Of a stretch of DNA of 64,000 nucleotides, positions 7,645 to 18,426 are shown piece after piece; the stretch's first letter is position 1, and the number at the start of each line of letters is the position of its first letter. The stretch comes from Clostridium sp. CF012. GTDB lineage: Bacteria; Bacillota; Clostridia; Clostridiales; Clostridiaceae. The notes under the pieces are model-generated. The model searched no databases, was not told the DNA's origin, and saw nothing but the letters and a program-made list of their open reading frames with translations. The stretch spans positions 248,001 to 312,000 of the forward strand of contig NZ_JAHLEF010000002.1 in the NCBI RefSeq assembly GCF_018861755.1, given 5' to 3'. The position numbers and the translations under genes were made by a program.

Positions 7645-9766
7645 AATTATATGGTTGAATCCAATTTGTTTTTAAGAATTTTTCCTCAATTTCATCCGCT
7701 GGAAGAGGTTTGCTAAAATAATAGCCTTGAATCTGATTACAACCTATGCCTTGCAATAGTTTAATTTGTTCCTTTGTTTCTACTCCTTCGGCAATAACGT
7801 CTAAGTCAATTTTTTGTGCAAGTTGTATTATTCCATCTACTATGGCTTTTTCTCTTTCATTTGTAACAATATTATCGATAAAGGACTTATCTATTTTCAA
7901 TGTATTTATAGGTAGCTGTTTTAAATAACTAAGAGAAGAATATCCTGTTCCAAAGTCATCTAAGGCAATGTTTATACCTAAGTCTCTGATTTCTGTAAGT
8001 AATTTAACACTCTTTTCAAAATTCTTCATGAGAATACTTTCTGTAATTTCCAGTTCCACAAATCTCGGATTCACTTCTGTTTCAGTTATAATCCTTTTTA
8101 GATTTTCTTCAAATTTGTCATTCTGAAGTTGAACTGCTGATAAGTTTATTGCAATAGTATCATATATATATCCTTTGCTTTTCCATAAATTACTTTGTAG
8201 GAAAGCAGTTTTTATAATCCAGTCACCCATAGGAATTATTAGTCCACTATTCTCTGCCACAGGTATAAACTCTGCGGGAGATATTCTTCCAAGCTCAGAA
8301 TTGTTCCATCTTAAAAGTGCCTCAAACCCTTTTATTTTATTGTTTATAATGTCTATCTGTGGTTGATAATAAATTTCAAACTCATTATTTTGAAGTGCAT
8401 TCCTTAAGCCTTTTTCTATTTCAACCCTTCTCACCACTATATCACTCATATTCTTATTAAAGAAAGAATATTTAGCTTTACCATTATATTTAGCACTGTA
8501 CATTGCAGTGTCTGCATTTTTTAATAGTATATTAGTTTCGTTACCGTCATCCGGGAAAACAGTAATACCAATACTTGCTGAAGTATATACTTGTTTACCA
8601 GCTATACTTATTTCACAGTTTAGCACACCTAATATTTTTTCACATAGGTTGCTTATGATTGTGTAATCCTCAGTATTTTTCATTAAAATAAAAAATTCAT
8701 CTCCGCCCACCCTTGCAACAAGATCCCCTTGTCTAATAGAGGCTTTTAGAGATATTGCAACCTCTTTCAGTAATTCATCTCCATAATCATGACCTAATGT
8801 ATCATTAATCTCTTTAAAATTATCTAAATCAATAAACAATACAGCATGTTTAACGGTTTTATCCCTTCCATTAATAATCTCATTCCCCAGGGTATTAATA
8901 AATAGTCTTCTGTTAGGTATCTCTGTTAATATATCATAATACTTCAATTTATTAATTTTTTCTTCAAAATCCTTTTGTCCAGAAATATCTGTGACAGAGC
9001 CAGAAATTTTCGTTGCAATGCCCTTTTTATTTCTCAGGCACTTGCCTCTAATTAAAACCCATTTATCCCCTCCGCCGTTAAACATAATTTTAAGGCTGCT
9101 TTGATAATGTAATGTTTTACCACTAATGTGATCCTTAAAATCATTTACCGCAATTCTTCTATCTTCTTTTGAAACTAGCTTAAGCAAACCATTTAATGAG
9201 GTTATTGAATCTTTGTCATATCCCGTAATCTCACTAATTTTATCCGAAGAAAAAAATTCATTAGTTATAAGGTCAATTTCAAATATAGCGTCATTAGATC
9301 CTTCTAAAGCCAATTTATATCTTTCTTCACTTTTTTCAATTATTGCTTGTTTTTCATTCAATTCATCAAATTGTGCCCTTAGCTCCTCTTCTGCAGCTAT
9401 TAATTGCACATAGGTAGCTTGAATTTCTTGATAATTCCCTTTTAATGTATGAGAATAAGAATTACTTTTCTTAGTAAATTCATTAATTAAAATATATATT
9501 ATAAAAGACGATATTAAGACATATGCCCATCCTTTGATGGTTTGCACATGTACCATTAAAGATTTACTTTCAATAAGATAGTTTAAAATTCTATCTGAAA
9601 ATAATATCCAAAGTCCACCAATTAAGGCATAAAACAAAGTTACTTTCAGTGGCATCCTTTTTAGTCCAGTATCATCTTGAAATAAACAATCAATATTAGG
9701 TACCTCATTATTCATCTTTAATTGTTTTTTTGCAATCTTATTTAAGTCAATTTTTTTTTCATTCAC
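7643..9766 (-). CDS. Membrane PAS-GGDEF-EAL cyclic-di-GMP protein
   Basis: 707 residues: two transmembrane segments (about 41-57 and 78-95), a coiled linker, a PAS domain about 150-265, GGDEF about 270-435 with intact G354-GDEF358, and EAL about 450-700 with intact E482-A-L484 in FEALLRWNN. Both catalytic signatures are present, so it could make or break cyclic-di-GMP; which dominates is not decidable from sequence. It is a single-gene unit. Confidence 0.93.
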   Translation of the reverse strand: MNEKKIDLNKIAKKQLKMNNEVPNIDCLFQDDTGLKRMPLKVTLFYALIGGLWILFSDRILNYLIESKSLMVHVQTIKGWAYVLISSFIIYILINEFTKKSNSYSHTLKGNYQEIQATYVQLIAAEEELRAQFDELNEKQAIIEKSEERYKLALEGSNDAIFEIDLITNEFFSSDKISEITGYDKDSITSLNGLLKLVSKEDRRIAVNDFKDHISGKTLHYQSSLKIMFNGGGDKWVLIRGKCLRNKKGIATKISGSVTDISGQKDFEEKINKLKYYDILTEIPNRRLFINTLGNEIINGRDKTVKHAVLFIDLDNFKEINDTLGHDYGDELLKEVAISLKASIRQGDLVARVGGDEFFILMKNTEDYTIISNLCEKILGVLNCEISIAGKQVYTSASIGITVFPDDGNETNILLKNADTAMYSAKYNGKAKYSFFNKNMSDIVVRRVEIEKGLRNALQNNEFEIYYQPQIDIINNKIKGFEALLRWNNSELGRISPAEFIPVAENSGLIIPMGDWIIKTAFLQSNLWKSKGYIYDTIAINLSAVQLQNDKFEENLKRIITETEVNPRFVELEITESILMKNFEKSVKLLTEIRDLGINIALDDFGTGYSSLSYLKQLPINTLKIDKSFIDNIVTNEREKAIVDGIIQLAQKIDLDVIAEGVETKEQIKLLQGIGCNQIQGYYFSKPLPADEIEEKFLKTNWIQPYN

Positions 9767-10129
9767 CTAGACTCCTCCTATTAACATTTACAGTGCAATT
9801 CAGCCCGTTTTATATTTTATTTTCACTTTAACATTATCCTTTATAATTATCGTCAAATTATGATTTTTATTAATAGTTTTCAACAATTTATATTTAATTT
9901 TTTTTAAAAAAATTAAGGTTTCTATAATTAATTGCAGGAAGTATAATTATACAATATAAACCATAAATTTGTATATACTTATATAATAGAATAATTTTCA
10001 ATAAATTTCATCCTATATTTTAGCTAATATTGTTAAAATTTATGTTTGTAACCTTATCGTAATGTATTATAATATAATATATCGTATTATATTATATATC
10101 GGTAAATATTTAATAAAGGAGCTTATGAA
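9767..10129. other. AT-rich intergenic region between divergent genes
   Basis: Over 80 percent A/T with no convincing ORF. It contains the promoters of the GGDEF/EAL gene (left) and of the small membrane protein (right). A run of TATA-type alternation at 10067-10102 precedes the AAAGGAG ribosome site of the gene at 10130. Confidence 0.5.
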
Positions 10130-10372
10130 ATGAAAAAAAACAATGTACTTGCCACTATTCTTTTTATTATATTATTTTTAGGTTCAATATTTGTTTATTT
10201 TATAAATAATAGCAAAATTAAAGATACTACAATAGAAAATGATTATTTAAAAACCAAATTTCAGTCCCTAAAATCTGAAAATAAAAATTTAAAGGAAATT
10301 AATTATCAGCTCCTTAAAACAAATGCGAAGGTTGAAGAAAAAGTTAGTAAATTAAAAATTACTTTAAATTAA
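10130..10372 (+). CDS. Small membrane-anchored coiled-coil protein, function unknown
   Basis: 80 residues: one transmembrane helix at about 7-25, then a lysine/glutamate-rich coiled coil (about 30-78) resembling the N-terminal coil of the following deacetylase. AAAGGAG precedes the ATG. It lies 41 nt upstream of the polysaccharide deacetylase on the same strand, so the two are probably co-transcribed. I do not recognise the family; an accessory role at the envelope is an inference. Confidence 0.65.
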   Translation: MKKNNVLATILFIILFLGSIFVYFINNSKIKDTTIENDYLKTKFQSLKSENKNLKEINYQLLKTNAKVEEKVSKLKITLN

Positions 10373-10413
10373 TATAAGAAAATTAAAATAAATTAAAAAA
10401 GGAAGGTTGTACT

Positions 10414-11310
10414 ATGAGAACTTCAAGAAAAAGGAAAAAGGGTTCAATATCACTTCTATTAGTAAAAGTTTTTATTCTTACTTTATTTATTTCTTCAATT
10501 GTGAAAGCAGCTGTTGGTGAAGCAACCGTTGTAAAAAGTGTAAATGAAAGTGCTTTATTACATAAAGAAATAAACCAAATGCATTCCCATAATGAGAAGT
10601 TAAGATCAGAAAATAAAAATCTTCAAAGCAGTATCAAAAAAAATGAAACTTCCTATAAACAAACTTCACAAAATGCAAAAATAGCTTATTTAACTTTTGA
10701 TGATGGGCCATCAGCAAACACACTAGAGATATTAAAAATCCTAAAACAATATGACATAAAAGCTACTTTTTTTGTAAATGGTCACCCTAATTTAAGGTAT
10801 TTATATAAGCAAATTTCTGATGATGGACATGCCTTGGCAAATCATACTTATAGTCATGATTATAAAAATGTTTATTCATCTGTGGAAAATTATAAAAGAG
10901 ATACAAAAAAATTAGATGACTTTCTTACTGAAGTAACTGGCAAGGAATCTAATCATATTTTAAGATATCCGGGTGGATCTAATAATAATATCAGTTCTGA
11001 TTACGGTGGTAAGGAAATAATGACTGCCATAATTAAAGAGATGAATGCATCAGGCTATAAATACTTTGATTGGAATGTTGATTCTAGCGATGCTTCCACC
11101 TATCGTCAAAACAAAAATATTATTGTACAAGCAGTTTTGAATCAAAGTAGTCAAATTAAGCACCCCATTATATTGATGCATGATTTAGAACCAAAGACTA
11201 CTACTGTACAAGCCTTACCTGAAATCATTCAGGGTCTCAAAAATCAAGGATTTATCTTTGATGTACTTTCTAAGGATATTTATGCACCACAATTTAAAGT
11301 AGTAACATAA
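10414..11310 (+). CDS. Membrane-anchored polysaccharide deacetylase (CE4/NodB)
   Basis: 298 residues: signal anchor about 11-33, a coiled segment about 45-85, then the NodB domain. Catalytic motifs: TFDDGP (94-99), metal site HTYSH (144-148), RYPGG (184-188), DWNVDSSD (219-226) and LMHD with H256. Such enzymes remove acetyl groups from peptidoglycan GlcNAc/MurNAc or other wall glycans outside the cell; the exact substrate is not shown. The gene is followed by the thrS T-box region. Confidence 0.92.
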   Translation: MRTSRKRKKGSISLLLVKVFILTLFISSIVKAAVGEATVVKSVNESALLHKEINQMHSHNEKLRSENKNLQSSIKKNETSYKQTSQNAKIAYLTFDDGPSANTLEILKILKQYDIKATFFVNGHPNLRYLYKQISDDGHALANHTYSHDYKNVYSSVENYKRDTKKLDDFLTEVTGKESNHILRYPGGSNNNISSDYGGKEIMTAIIKEMNASGYKYFDWNVDSSDASTYRQNKNIIVQAVLNQSSQIKHPIILMHDLEPKTTTVQALPEIIQGLKNQGFIFDVLSKDIYAPQFKVVT

Positions 11311-11397
11311 ACGAATCATATAACATAGACTAATATTATTGTTACCTTGACATTCTTATTGTAAGTGCTATAATTACTCTTAATTAAATAATTTAAT

Positions 11398-11626
11398 ACT
11401 GCGAAGAGAAAAGTAAGCCATATACCGTTTACAGAGAGAGAATACATTAGCTGAAAGTGTTCTTAAATGGAAGTAGCTGAAGACTACCTCTGAGTGACTC
11501 CAATAAAGTCCGGTAATTCCGTTATAATTATAAAGTGGTTTATTTTTATAAACAATTTGGGTGGAACCGCGGGAAATTATAATCTCGTCCCTTTTCTATA
11601 GTTAGAATTGGGATGAGGTTTTTTTT
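11398..11626 (+). promoter_or_regulatory. T-box leader of thrS
   Basis: Shows the T-box features: an AGAGAG motif (about 11432-11439), GCTGAAAG (11450s), the antiterminator core GGGTGGAACCGCGGG (about 11570-11573 onward), and a terminator CTCGTCCC/GGGATGAG followed by eight T (11584-11626). The likely specifier codon is ACC at 11486-11488 (Thr), matching the downstream gene. Uncharged tRNA-Thr would stabilise the antiterminator and allow thrS transcription. Confidence 0.93.
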
Positions 11627-11733
11627 GTTTTATAAAAAATAAAAAATATGTTTTTAAAAACTTGTGCATAATATTATGCTCTAGTTATTTTTTTAAGATA
11701 CCTTGGAAGGTAAAAAAGAAAGGAGTAATATAT

Positions 11734-13671
11734 ATGATAAATATTAAATTAAAAGATGGTTCAATGAAAGCTTATGAATCTGGAATGACAGTAATCGAAA
11801 TTGCGAGAGATATTAGCGAGGGACTTGCAAGAGTTGCTTGTGCTGGCATGGTCAATGGTAAAACTGTAGATTTACGTTTCGAAGTTACTGAGGACTCTGA
11901 ACTTAGTATATTAACTTTTGATGATGAGGAAGGCAAAAGAGCCTTCAGACATAGTGCTACTCACATTTTAGCTCAAGCAGTAAAAAGATTATTTCCTAGT
12001 ACAAAACTTGCCATAGGACCTGCTATAGATGGAGGTTTCTACTACGATTTTGATAAACAAGGTTCTTTCTCTGCTGAGGAAATTAAACAAATAGAAGAAG
12101 AAATGAAGAAAATTGTTAAAGAAGATTTACAAATAGAAAGATTTGAACTTTCAAGGGCTGAAGCCATAGCTTTAATGGAAGAAAAAGATGAAAATTTTAA
12201 AGTTCAATTAATCGAAGATCTACCAGTGGATGCAGTTTTATCCTTCTACAAACATGGAGAATTTACAGATCTTTGTGCAGGTCCACATTTAATGTCTACA
12301 AAGTATGTAAAAGCCTTTAAACTTACTCAAGTTGCAGGAGCATACTGGAGAGGTAGCGAAAAAAACAAAATGCTTAGTCGTATATACGGAACTGCCTTTA
12401 CAAAAAAATCTGATTTAGATGCTCATATAGAAAGAGTGGAAGAAGCTAAAAAAAGAGACCATAACAAGCTTGGGCGTGAACTAAAATTCTTTACAACTTC
12501 TGATGTTATTGGTCAAGGTTTACCACTACTTATGCCTAATGGTGCAAGGGTAATCCAACTACTCGAACGTTTTGTTGAAGATGAAGAGCAAAAAAGAGGC
12601 TATGTTATAACTAAGACTCCTCTTTTGGCTAAGAGCGATTTATATAAAATGTCTGGTCACTGGGATCATTATAAAGACGGAATGTTTGTCCTTGGGGATG
12701 AATCTAAAGAAGAGGAAGTTATGGCACTTCGCCCAATGACTTGCCCATTCCAATTCACAATTTATAATGCTGATCAAAAGAGTTATCGTGACCTTCCAAT
12801 TAGATATGCTGAAACTTCAACATTGTTTAGAAATGAGTCTTCAGGTGAAATGCATGGTCTTATCAGGGTACGACAATTTACTATATCTGAGGGTCATTTA
12901 ATTGTTAGGCCTGATCAACTAGAACAAGAATTTAAGGATGTTGTAGCTTTAATTAACTATTTCATGGAAACATTAGGGCTCCAAGATGATATCACTTATA
13001 GATTCTCTAAAGGGGATCCAAATGACAAAGAAAAATATATCGACAACCCAGCAGCTTGGGCAGATACTGAATCTAAGATGAAGGATATACTAGACCACTT
13101 AGGAATAAACTATAAAACAGCTATTGGTGAAGCTGCTTTCTACGGCCCTAAGCTTGACCTTCAAATCAAAAATGTTCATGGTAAAGAAGATACTATAATT
13201 ACTGTACAAATTGACTTCTCACTACCAGAAAGATTTGATATGTCTTATGTTGATAAAGATGGAGTTAAAAAACGTCCATATGTTATCCATAGAACTTCAA
13301 TTGGTTGCTATGAGAGAACACTTGCCCTTTTAATAGAAAAATATGCAGGTGCTTTCCCAACTTGGCTTGCACCATTACAGGTTAAGGTATTACCTATTTC
13401 TGAAAAGTATCATGATTATGCAGATACGGTAGTAGCAAAGCTCAAAGCAGCGAACATCAGAGTAGAGGGAGACTTTAGAGCAGAAAAAATCGGATACAAA
13501 ATCCGTGAAGCTCGTAATGAAAGAGCACCTTTCATGCTAATAGTTGGTGAAAAAGAAGCTGAATTAAATGAAGTTTCTGTTAGAAGTCGCAGAAATGATG
13601 ATGAAGGTGCAATTGCACTAGATTCCTTTATTGCACGAATTAAAAATGAAATAGAAACTAGACTATTATAA
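11734..13671 (+). CDS. thrS: Threonyl-tRNA synthetase
   Basis: 645 residues from the ATG at 11734, behind AAAGGAG; a frame 24 codons longer lacks a ribosome site. Domains: TGS (1-62); editing domain with HSATH (73-77) and CAGPH (181-185); class II catalytic core with zinc ligand C337 in MTCPFQF, motif 2 around FRNESSGEMHGLIRVRQFT and HRTSIGCYERTLALLIE; and a C-terminal anticodon-binding domain (about 540-645). It charges tRNA-Thr in the cytosol. Controlled by the upstream T-box. Confidence 0.98.
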   Translation: MINIKLKDGSMKAYESGMTVIEIARDISEGLARVACAGMVNGKTVDLRFEVTEDSELSILTFDDEEGKRAFRHSATHILAQAVKRLFPSTKLAIGPAIDGGFYYDFDKQGSFSAEEIKQIEEEMKKIVKEDLQIERFELSRAEAIALMEEKDENFKVQLIEDLPVDAVLSFYKHGEFTDLCAGPHLMSTKYVKAFKLTQVAGAYWRGSEKNKMLSRIYGTAFTKKSDLDAHIERVEEAKKRDHNKLGRELKFFTTSDVIGQGLPLLMPNGARVIQLLERFVEDEEQKRGYVITKTPLLAKSDLYKMSGHWDHYKDGMFVLGDESKEEEVMALRPMTCPFQFTIYNADQKSYRDLPIRYAETSTLFRNESSGEMHGLIRVRQFTISEGHLIVRPDQLEQEFKDVVALINYFMETLGLQDDITYRFSKGDPNDKEKYIDNPAAWADTESKMKDILDHLGINYKTAIGEAAFYGPKLDLQIKNVHGKEDTIITVQIDFSLPERFDMSYVDKDGVKKRPYVIHRTSIGCYERTLALLIEKYAGAFPTWLAPLQVKVLPISEKYHDYADTVVAKLKAANIRVEGDFRAEKIGYKIREARNERAPFMLIVGEKEAELNEVSVRSRRNDDEGAIALDSFIARIKNEIETRLL

Positions 13672-13672
13672 T

Positions 13673-13707
13673 AAAAACCGGTTCAGGAATTCCTGAACCG
13701 GTTTTTA
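13673..13707. terminator. Bidirectional terminator between thrS and glnS
   Basis: AAAAACCGGTTCAGGAATTC continues into its complement; the stem is perfect, with A-run before and T-run after. It serves both convergent genes. Confidence 0.9.
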
Positions 13708-13734
13708 TTATGTTTGTTAAATATTATATTTTGT

Positions 13735-15387
13735 TTAAACCTTAAAAGAACTTTTTAAAGACACTACTCTGTTAAACACTAGTTTATCTTGCGACGTATA
13801 CCTAGAATCTACATTGAAATATCCATGTCTAAAGAATTGGAATTTATCCTGTGGCTTTGACTCCTCCATGCTTGGTTCTACAAATCCTTGCAAAATTTCC
13901 ATTGAATTTGGATTAATTTGATTTAAGAAAGTCTTTCCTTCTTCTTGCTCTTCATCTAAAATTAAAGGCTCATATAACCTAAATTCTGCTGACACTGCAT
14001 TTGTTGTATCTACCCAATGGATTGTTCCTTTAACTTTTCTTCCTGTAAATCCACTGCCGCTCTTAGTTTCAATATCATAAGTACAATGTATTTCGCATAC
14101 ATTCCCCTCTGAATCTTTAACAAAATCATTACATTTTATAAAATATGCTCCCTTGAGTCTTACTTCGTTTCCAGGAAACAATCTAAAATATTTCTTTGGT
14201 GGATGCTCTACAAAATCTTCTTGTTCTATATATATTTCTTTTGAGAATGATACTTGACGAGTTCCCATAGATGCATCATCTTGATTATTCTCAATTTCTA
14301 GCATTTCAACTTGAGATTCTGGGTAGTTTGTAATAACTACTTTTAATGGTTTTAGAATTGCCATAGTCCTAGGTGTTTTTGCGCTTAAATCTTCTCTTAT
14401 AAAATGCTCAAGCATTTGGCCATCTACTGTACTGTTAGATTTTGCAACTCCAATTTCTCTGCAGAAATTACGTATAGCATTTGCAGTGTAGCCACGACGT
14501 CTAAGTCCAGCTATAGTTGGCATACGTGGGTCATCCCAAGCATCTACTATGCCCTCGTCTACTAATTGCTTAAGATTTCTTTTACTCATTACAGTATTTG
14601 TTATATTTAATCTTGCAAATTCTATTTGTCTTGGTTTATGTTCCATTTCACAATTGTTTATAACCCAGTCATATAGAGGGCGATGATCTTCAAATTCTAA
14701 GGTACAAATTGAATGTGTAATTCCTTCAATCGCATCTTCAATTGGATGCGCATAATCGTACATAGGGTAAATACACCATTTATCACCTGTATTATGATGC
14801 TCTGCATGAGACATACGATAAATTATTGGATCTCTCATGTTTATATTAGGTGAGCTCATATCGATTTTAGCTCTTAGAACCTTTTCTCCGTCTGCAAATT
14901 CACCTTTTCTCATACGGTCAAATAGATCTAAGTTTTCTTCCACAGTTCTATTCTTATATGGGCTCTCTTTTCCTGGCTCTCTTAGTGTTCCTCTGTATTC
15001 TTTCATCTCACCCGCTGTTAAATCACAAACATATGCTTTGTTATTTTTTATTAGTAATACAGCACGATCATACATTTCATCAAAATAGTTTGATGCAAAA
15101 AATAGTTCATCCCACTCATATCCAAGCCATTTTATGTCCTCTTCTATGGAATTAACGTACTCTTTATCTTCCTTTGCTGGGTTCGTATCATCAAAACGTA
15201 AGTTTGTCTTACCTTTAAATTCATCTGCTAATTCAAAATTTAAAATAATTGATTTTGCATGCCCAATGTGCAAATATCCATTTGGTTCTGGTGGAAAACG
15301 AGTTATGATTTCACTATGTTTTCCGCTTTCTAAATCATCCATAACAATATTTCTTATAAAATTTGATGAAATAGTTTTGTTTTCCAT
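13735..15387 (-). CDS. glnS: Glutaminyl-tRNA synthetase
   Basis: About 550 residues. Class I signature HIGH at 40-43 in [20 protein letters not shown] variant VMSKRNL, and the two beta-barrel anticodon domains at the C-terminus. The ATG at 15385-15387 has an AAGGAAGG ribosome site 8 nt upstream; an in-frame GTG three codons earlier overlaps that site and is unlikely. It charges tRNA-Gln directly. The upstream 200 nt contain inverted repeats but no leader class I can name. Confidence 0.97.
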   Translation of the reverse strand: MENKTISSNFIRNIVMDDLESGKHSEIITRFPPEPNGYLHIGHAKSIILNFELADEFKGKTNLRFDDTNPAKEDKEYVNSIEEDIKWLGYEWDELFFASNYFDEMYDRAVLLIKNNKAYVCDLTAGEMKEYRGTLREPGKESPYKNRTVEENLDLFDRMRKGEFADGEKVLRAKIDMSSPNINMRDPIIYRMSHAEHHNTGDKWCIYPMYDYAHPIEDAIEGITHSICTLEFEDHRPLYDWVINNCEMEHKPRQIEFARLNITNTVMSKRNLKQLVDEGIVDAWDDPRMPTIAGLRRRGYTANAIRNFCREIGVAKSNSTVDGQMLEHFIREDLSAKTPRTMAILKPLKVVITNYPESQVEMLEIENNQDDASMGTRQVSFSKEIYIEQEDFVEHPPKKYFRLFPGNEVRLKGAYFIKCNDFVKDSEGNVCEIHCTYDIETKSGSGFTGRKVKGTIHWVDTTNAVSAEFRLYEPLILDEEQEEGKTFLNQINPNSMEILQGFVEPSMEESKPQDKFQFFRHGYFNVDSRYTSQDKLVFNRVVSLKSSFKV

Positions 15388-15440
15388 ATTTGTCACCTTC
15401 CTTTTAATCTGACTTATGCGTAAGTTTTACGGATAATTTT

Positions 15441-15471
15441 ATTATTTGTAAGCGCCTTACAAGCAAATAAT
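15441..15471 (-). promoter_or_regulatory. Inverted repeat in the glnS leader
   Basis: ATTATTT/AAATAAT and GTAAG/CTTAC arms form a bulged hairpin around CGC. ACTTATGCGTAAGT (15411-15424) and two ACTTGTAA direct repeats flank it. No known riboswitch consensus was recognised. Confidence 0.35.
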
Positions 15472-15610
15472 CATACTTGTAAGCTAGTATACTTGTAATT
15501 TCGCTGGCTTTTAAATTTTCTCTATATTCTAATAAATATATCACAAAAATAGATTTTTTCCTAGGATTTTTATGGTATTTTATATAATTCTCCTTCTAAA
15601 GTGGTTATCC

Positions 15611-16486
15611 TCAAGATAATTTAATGTTCCACATATTACAATTTCCGCCTTTATAAGGCGTTGTTTTAATGCACCTATGCCCTATAAACACAAGTTCTTT
15701 GCTTTTTTCTAACAAGTCTATTAGAGCAGCACCATAAGTAAGCTGATTATCATATACCGTAGATTCTGATTGTACAAATCCCATTTTTTCTAAAGCTGTA
15801 GAGGTTTTTCCACAAATATGAATCATGCCATGATTTGACTTTTCCTTAACTGTTTTCAATATACTATAAGTAGCTTTTCCACTTATCTCACTAAATATCT
15901 TTGGACCAACTATGTCCAAAGCTCCAGCTGGGTCGCCATAGGATATTATGCTTGCGCCACTCTTAAAGCCTTCCATAATATATTCCACAATACTATTTTC
16001 AATGACTTTTATAAAATCATCAATAATTTTTCTGTTTTTTCTTATGCCTTTATAAAATACTACTGGATCCATAAGTGAGGATATTATTGTCATTGGACCT
16101 ACTACATTTAAAACCGTTATTTCTCCTTGGCTACTTAATTCTTCCACTGCTGCGAGTACTTTATGTATGCGTCCTTTTGTAAATTCAATTTCTTTAATAT
16201 TCTTTAATCCTTCTAAGTTATCAAATGCATATTTATTAACTCTTGGACCTATTTTTTCATCTCCAAGTTTTATGTCCCCGCCTAGAGCTTCTGCTTCTAC
16301 CGTTACACAAAAGGGTAATCTACATAAACCATCCCTATTATGTTTTTTTAGTTCTATAGATAGTTTTACCATATCACCCGAGTTATTATGTATCTCTGGA
16401 AATTTTAATCTTAAATCTTCAATAATTTCTTCTGGTATTTGTTCAAAATTATCTCCAACGCACTTAAAATCCAATTTATCCTGCAT
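15611..16486 (-). CDS. UroD/MtaA-family corrinoid methyltransferase, short form
   Basis: 291 residues of the uroporphyrinogen-decarboxylase superfamily, closer to MtaA/MtbA/CmuA methyltransferases than to HemE. Zinc-site motif H-x-C in MIHICGKTS, with a later Cys in IGHRC. It keeps the FCVTVEAEALG stretch shared with the gene at 18427-19455 but is about 50 residues shorter, mainly at the N-terminus. The family moves methyl groups between a corrinoid protein and a thiol or other carrier. It is the last gene of the corrinoid operon; AGGAGG precedes the ATG, beside a palindromic repeat. Confidence 0.82.
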   Translation of the reverse strand: MQDKLDFKCVGDNFEQIPEEIIEDLRLKFPEIHNNSGDMVKLSIELKKHNRDGLCRLPFCVTVEAEALGGDIKLGDEKIGPRVNKYAFDNLEGLKNIKEIEFTKGRIHKVLAAVEELSSQGEITVLNVVGPMTIISSLMDPVVFYKGIRKNRKIIDDFIKVIENSIVEYIMEGFKSGASIISYGDPAGALDIVGPKIFSEISGKATYSILKTVKEKSNHGMIHICGKTSTALEKMGFVQSESTVYDNQLTYGAALIDLLEKSKELVFIGHRCIKTTPYKGGNCNMWNIKLS

Positions 16487-16497
16487 TTTTACCTCCT

Positions 16498-16523
16498 AGG
16501 TGCCACCCACTTGGGTGGCACTA
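16498..16523 (+). repeat. Palindromic TGCCAC/GTGGCA repeat, copy 1
   Basis: GTGCCACCCA (16500-16509) and TGGGTGGCAC (16512-16521) form a perfect stem with almost no loop. It lies between the RACo-type gene and the ribosome site of the downstream methyltransferase. Confidence 0.8.
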
Positions 16524-16531
16524 CATTTTTT

Positions 16532-18337
16532 CTAAGAAAATCCCAAGCATTTCGTAAATAGTTTCTCGTAGCCCTCCATGGTAGAAAGCTCAAAATAATT
16601 TACATCTTTAGCTATAGTTTCTATTTCATTTCTTACCTGTTGTGATAATAAACACATGGCTGCCCCAGATTTAGATGAGTTTCCCACATAAGTTATTTTG
16701 TCCCTTAAGTCTTCCGGAATTAGGCCTATACCTATTAAGCTATCCACATTTAAATGTTTACCAAATTGTCCTGCAATAATCACCTCTTGTAAATCTAACA
16801 TATCTATTTGCATTAAATTAAGTAACGCATAAAAACCAGATGAAATAGCCCCTTTTGCCAATTGCACCTGACGAATATCCTTTTGTGTTATATATATTTC
16901 CACAGTTCCCATTGCAATATGTATCTTTCGTTTCCCATTTTCCTCTACTATTAAATGTTGTAGACCAGGATTGATTTCCAATACTTCCTCTTTCTTTTTT
17001 ATACGGCCAGTTTTTCCAATAAGTCTTACCCGCCATATCTCTGAAATACACTCCAAAATTCCGCTACCACAAATACCTACAGGGCTTTTATTACCTATTA
17101 CTTTTAAGCTTATTTTATCTTCATAAATTTTTATACCTTCAATGGCACCTTCTGCCGCTCTCATGCCACAGCTAATATTCATACCCTCCAGTGCCGGCCC
17201 CGCAGCACAGGAGCAGGAAGAAAGTTGTCCGGCCTTTGATATTACTATTTCCCCGTTAGTTCCTATATCAATAAACAATACGTTTTTATCTACTTTTGAA
17301 AGCTTTGAAACTACTATTCCTGCTGTAATATCTCCGCCTATAAAACTAGACACTGAGGGCAGACAGTATACCCTACCAAAGGGTGATATATTTATGGAAA
17401 GGCTCCCTGCTGAAATATTTTGAGCCTTTTTAAACACTGGTGTATAGGGCGCTTTTCCTATAGAATTTGTATTAACACCTAATAGTAAGTGCAGCATGGT
17501 TGCGTTTGCAGCTATTGTTATTTCATATATACTAGGAGTTTCTATACCTTTCTCTTGGCATAACTTCGAAATTAAGCTATTTAAGCAATTGATAATGCCC
17601 TTATGTAATAGCTCTAACCCCTTAGGATTATACTGAACAAAGGCAATTCGAGAAAGTACATCTAACCCATACTCTGTTTGAGGATTTATTTCACTCACTG
17701 AGGCAATTTCTTCCCCAACCACTAAGTCCACTAGTGATGCTACAACAGTTGTGGTTCCAATATCCACAGCTATTCCATAAGTTTCTTCTATAGTGTTACC
17801 TGCTTCTATGCCTATAATATCTTCACCTGAATTAACTGTAGTAAATTCACCCTGCTGAAAAACCTCTGGCAAAAGTTTAAGTAAATCAATGTTATTAAGT
17901 TGTATTTTCTGCTGAACAACCTCTTCTATTATTTCTGTATAGGATAAATCTTTTTTAAAGCTTTCTTTCATAAGTTTGTAAGTTTTTTTGTGTATCATTG
18001 GATTTATATTTAGAGAAGGCATATACCCCTGCGTTAAAATTTCATGTTTAATGTTTTTGTCTTCTAATAATCCTACGGTTAAATCACTTTGAGGTTTTAC
18101 ATAGCAAGCTAACCGTATTCCCTGAACTATTTCTTCTTTTGTCAAATGGATAGCTTCTTCCTCTGTTGGCTGATTTATCTCACCTTTTAAGATTCTTATT
18201 TTACATTTCCCACAGCTGCCCTGTCCACCACATGGACCCTCCATGCCTATTCCCTTTTCTTGTATTATATTTAATAGGGAAATTTTCCTTATAAATTCAT
18301 ATTTTTCTCCAGTATTTGCAATTGTTAAATAACTCAT
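16532..18337 (-). CDS. Corrinoid-protein reductive activator (2Fe-2S ferredoxin + ASKHA domains, RACo-type)
   Basis: 601 residues. The N-terminal ferredoxin domain has 2Fe-2S ligands C36, C42, C45 and C78 (CGGQGSCGKC...C). A linker follows, then an actin/hexokinase-like ATPase domain with the phosphate loops IAVDIGTTTVVASL and FIDIGTNGEIV. Proteins of this architecture reduce inactive Co(II) corrinoid to Co(I) using ATP. It sits between two methyltransferase genes in an operon with one corrinoid protein, its probable client. The ribosome site AGGTAATATA is weak. Confidence 0.92.
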   Translation of the reverse strand: MSYLTIANTGEKYEFIRKISLLNIIQEKGIGMEGPCGGQGSCGKCKIRILKGEINQPTEEEAIHLTKEEIVQGIRLACYVKPQSDLTVGLLEDKNIKHEILTQGYMPSLNINPMIHKKTYKLMKESFKKDLSYTEIIEEVVQQKIQLNNIDLLKLLPEVFQQGEFTTVNSGEDIIGIEAGNTIEETYGIAVDIGTTTVVASLVDLVVGEEIASVSEINPQTEYGLDVLSRIAFVQYNPKGLELLHKGIINCLNSLISKLCQEKGIETPSIYEITIAANATMLHLLLGVNTNSIGKAPYTPVFKKAQNISAGSLSINISPFGRVYCLPSVSSFIGGDITAGIVVSKLSKVDKNVLFIDIGTNGEIVISKAGQLSSCSCAAGPALEGMNISCGMRAAEGAIEGIKIYEDKISLKVIGNKSPVGICGSGILECISEIWRVRLIGKTGRIKKKEEVLEINPGLQHLIVEENGKRKIHIAMGTVEIYITQKDIRQVQLAKGAISSGFYALLNLMQIDMLDLQEVIIAGQFGKHLNVDSLIGIGLIPEDLRDKITYVGNSSKSGAAMCLLSQQVRNEIETIAKDVNYFELSTMEGYEKLFTKCLGFS

Positions 18338-18426
18338 ATTATATTACCTCATTGTTTATTTCCTATATTATATTTTCTCTATTGATTAACTGTATCTATT
18401 TCTATATTATTTATTATATTAATTCA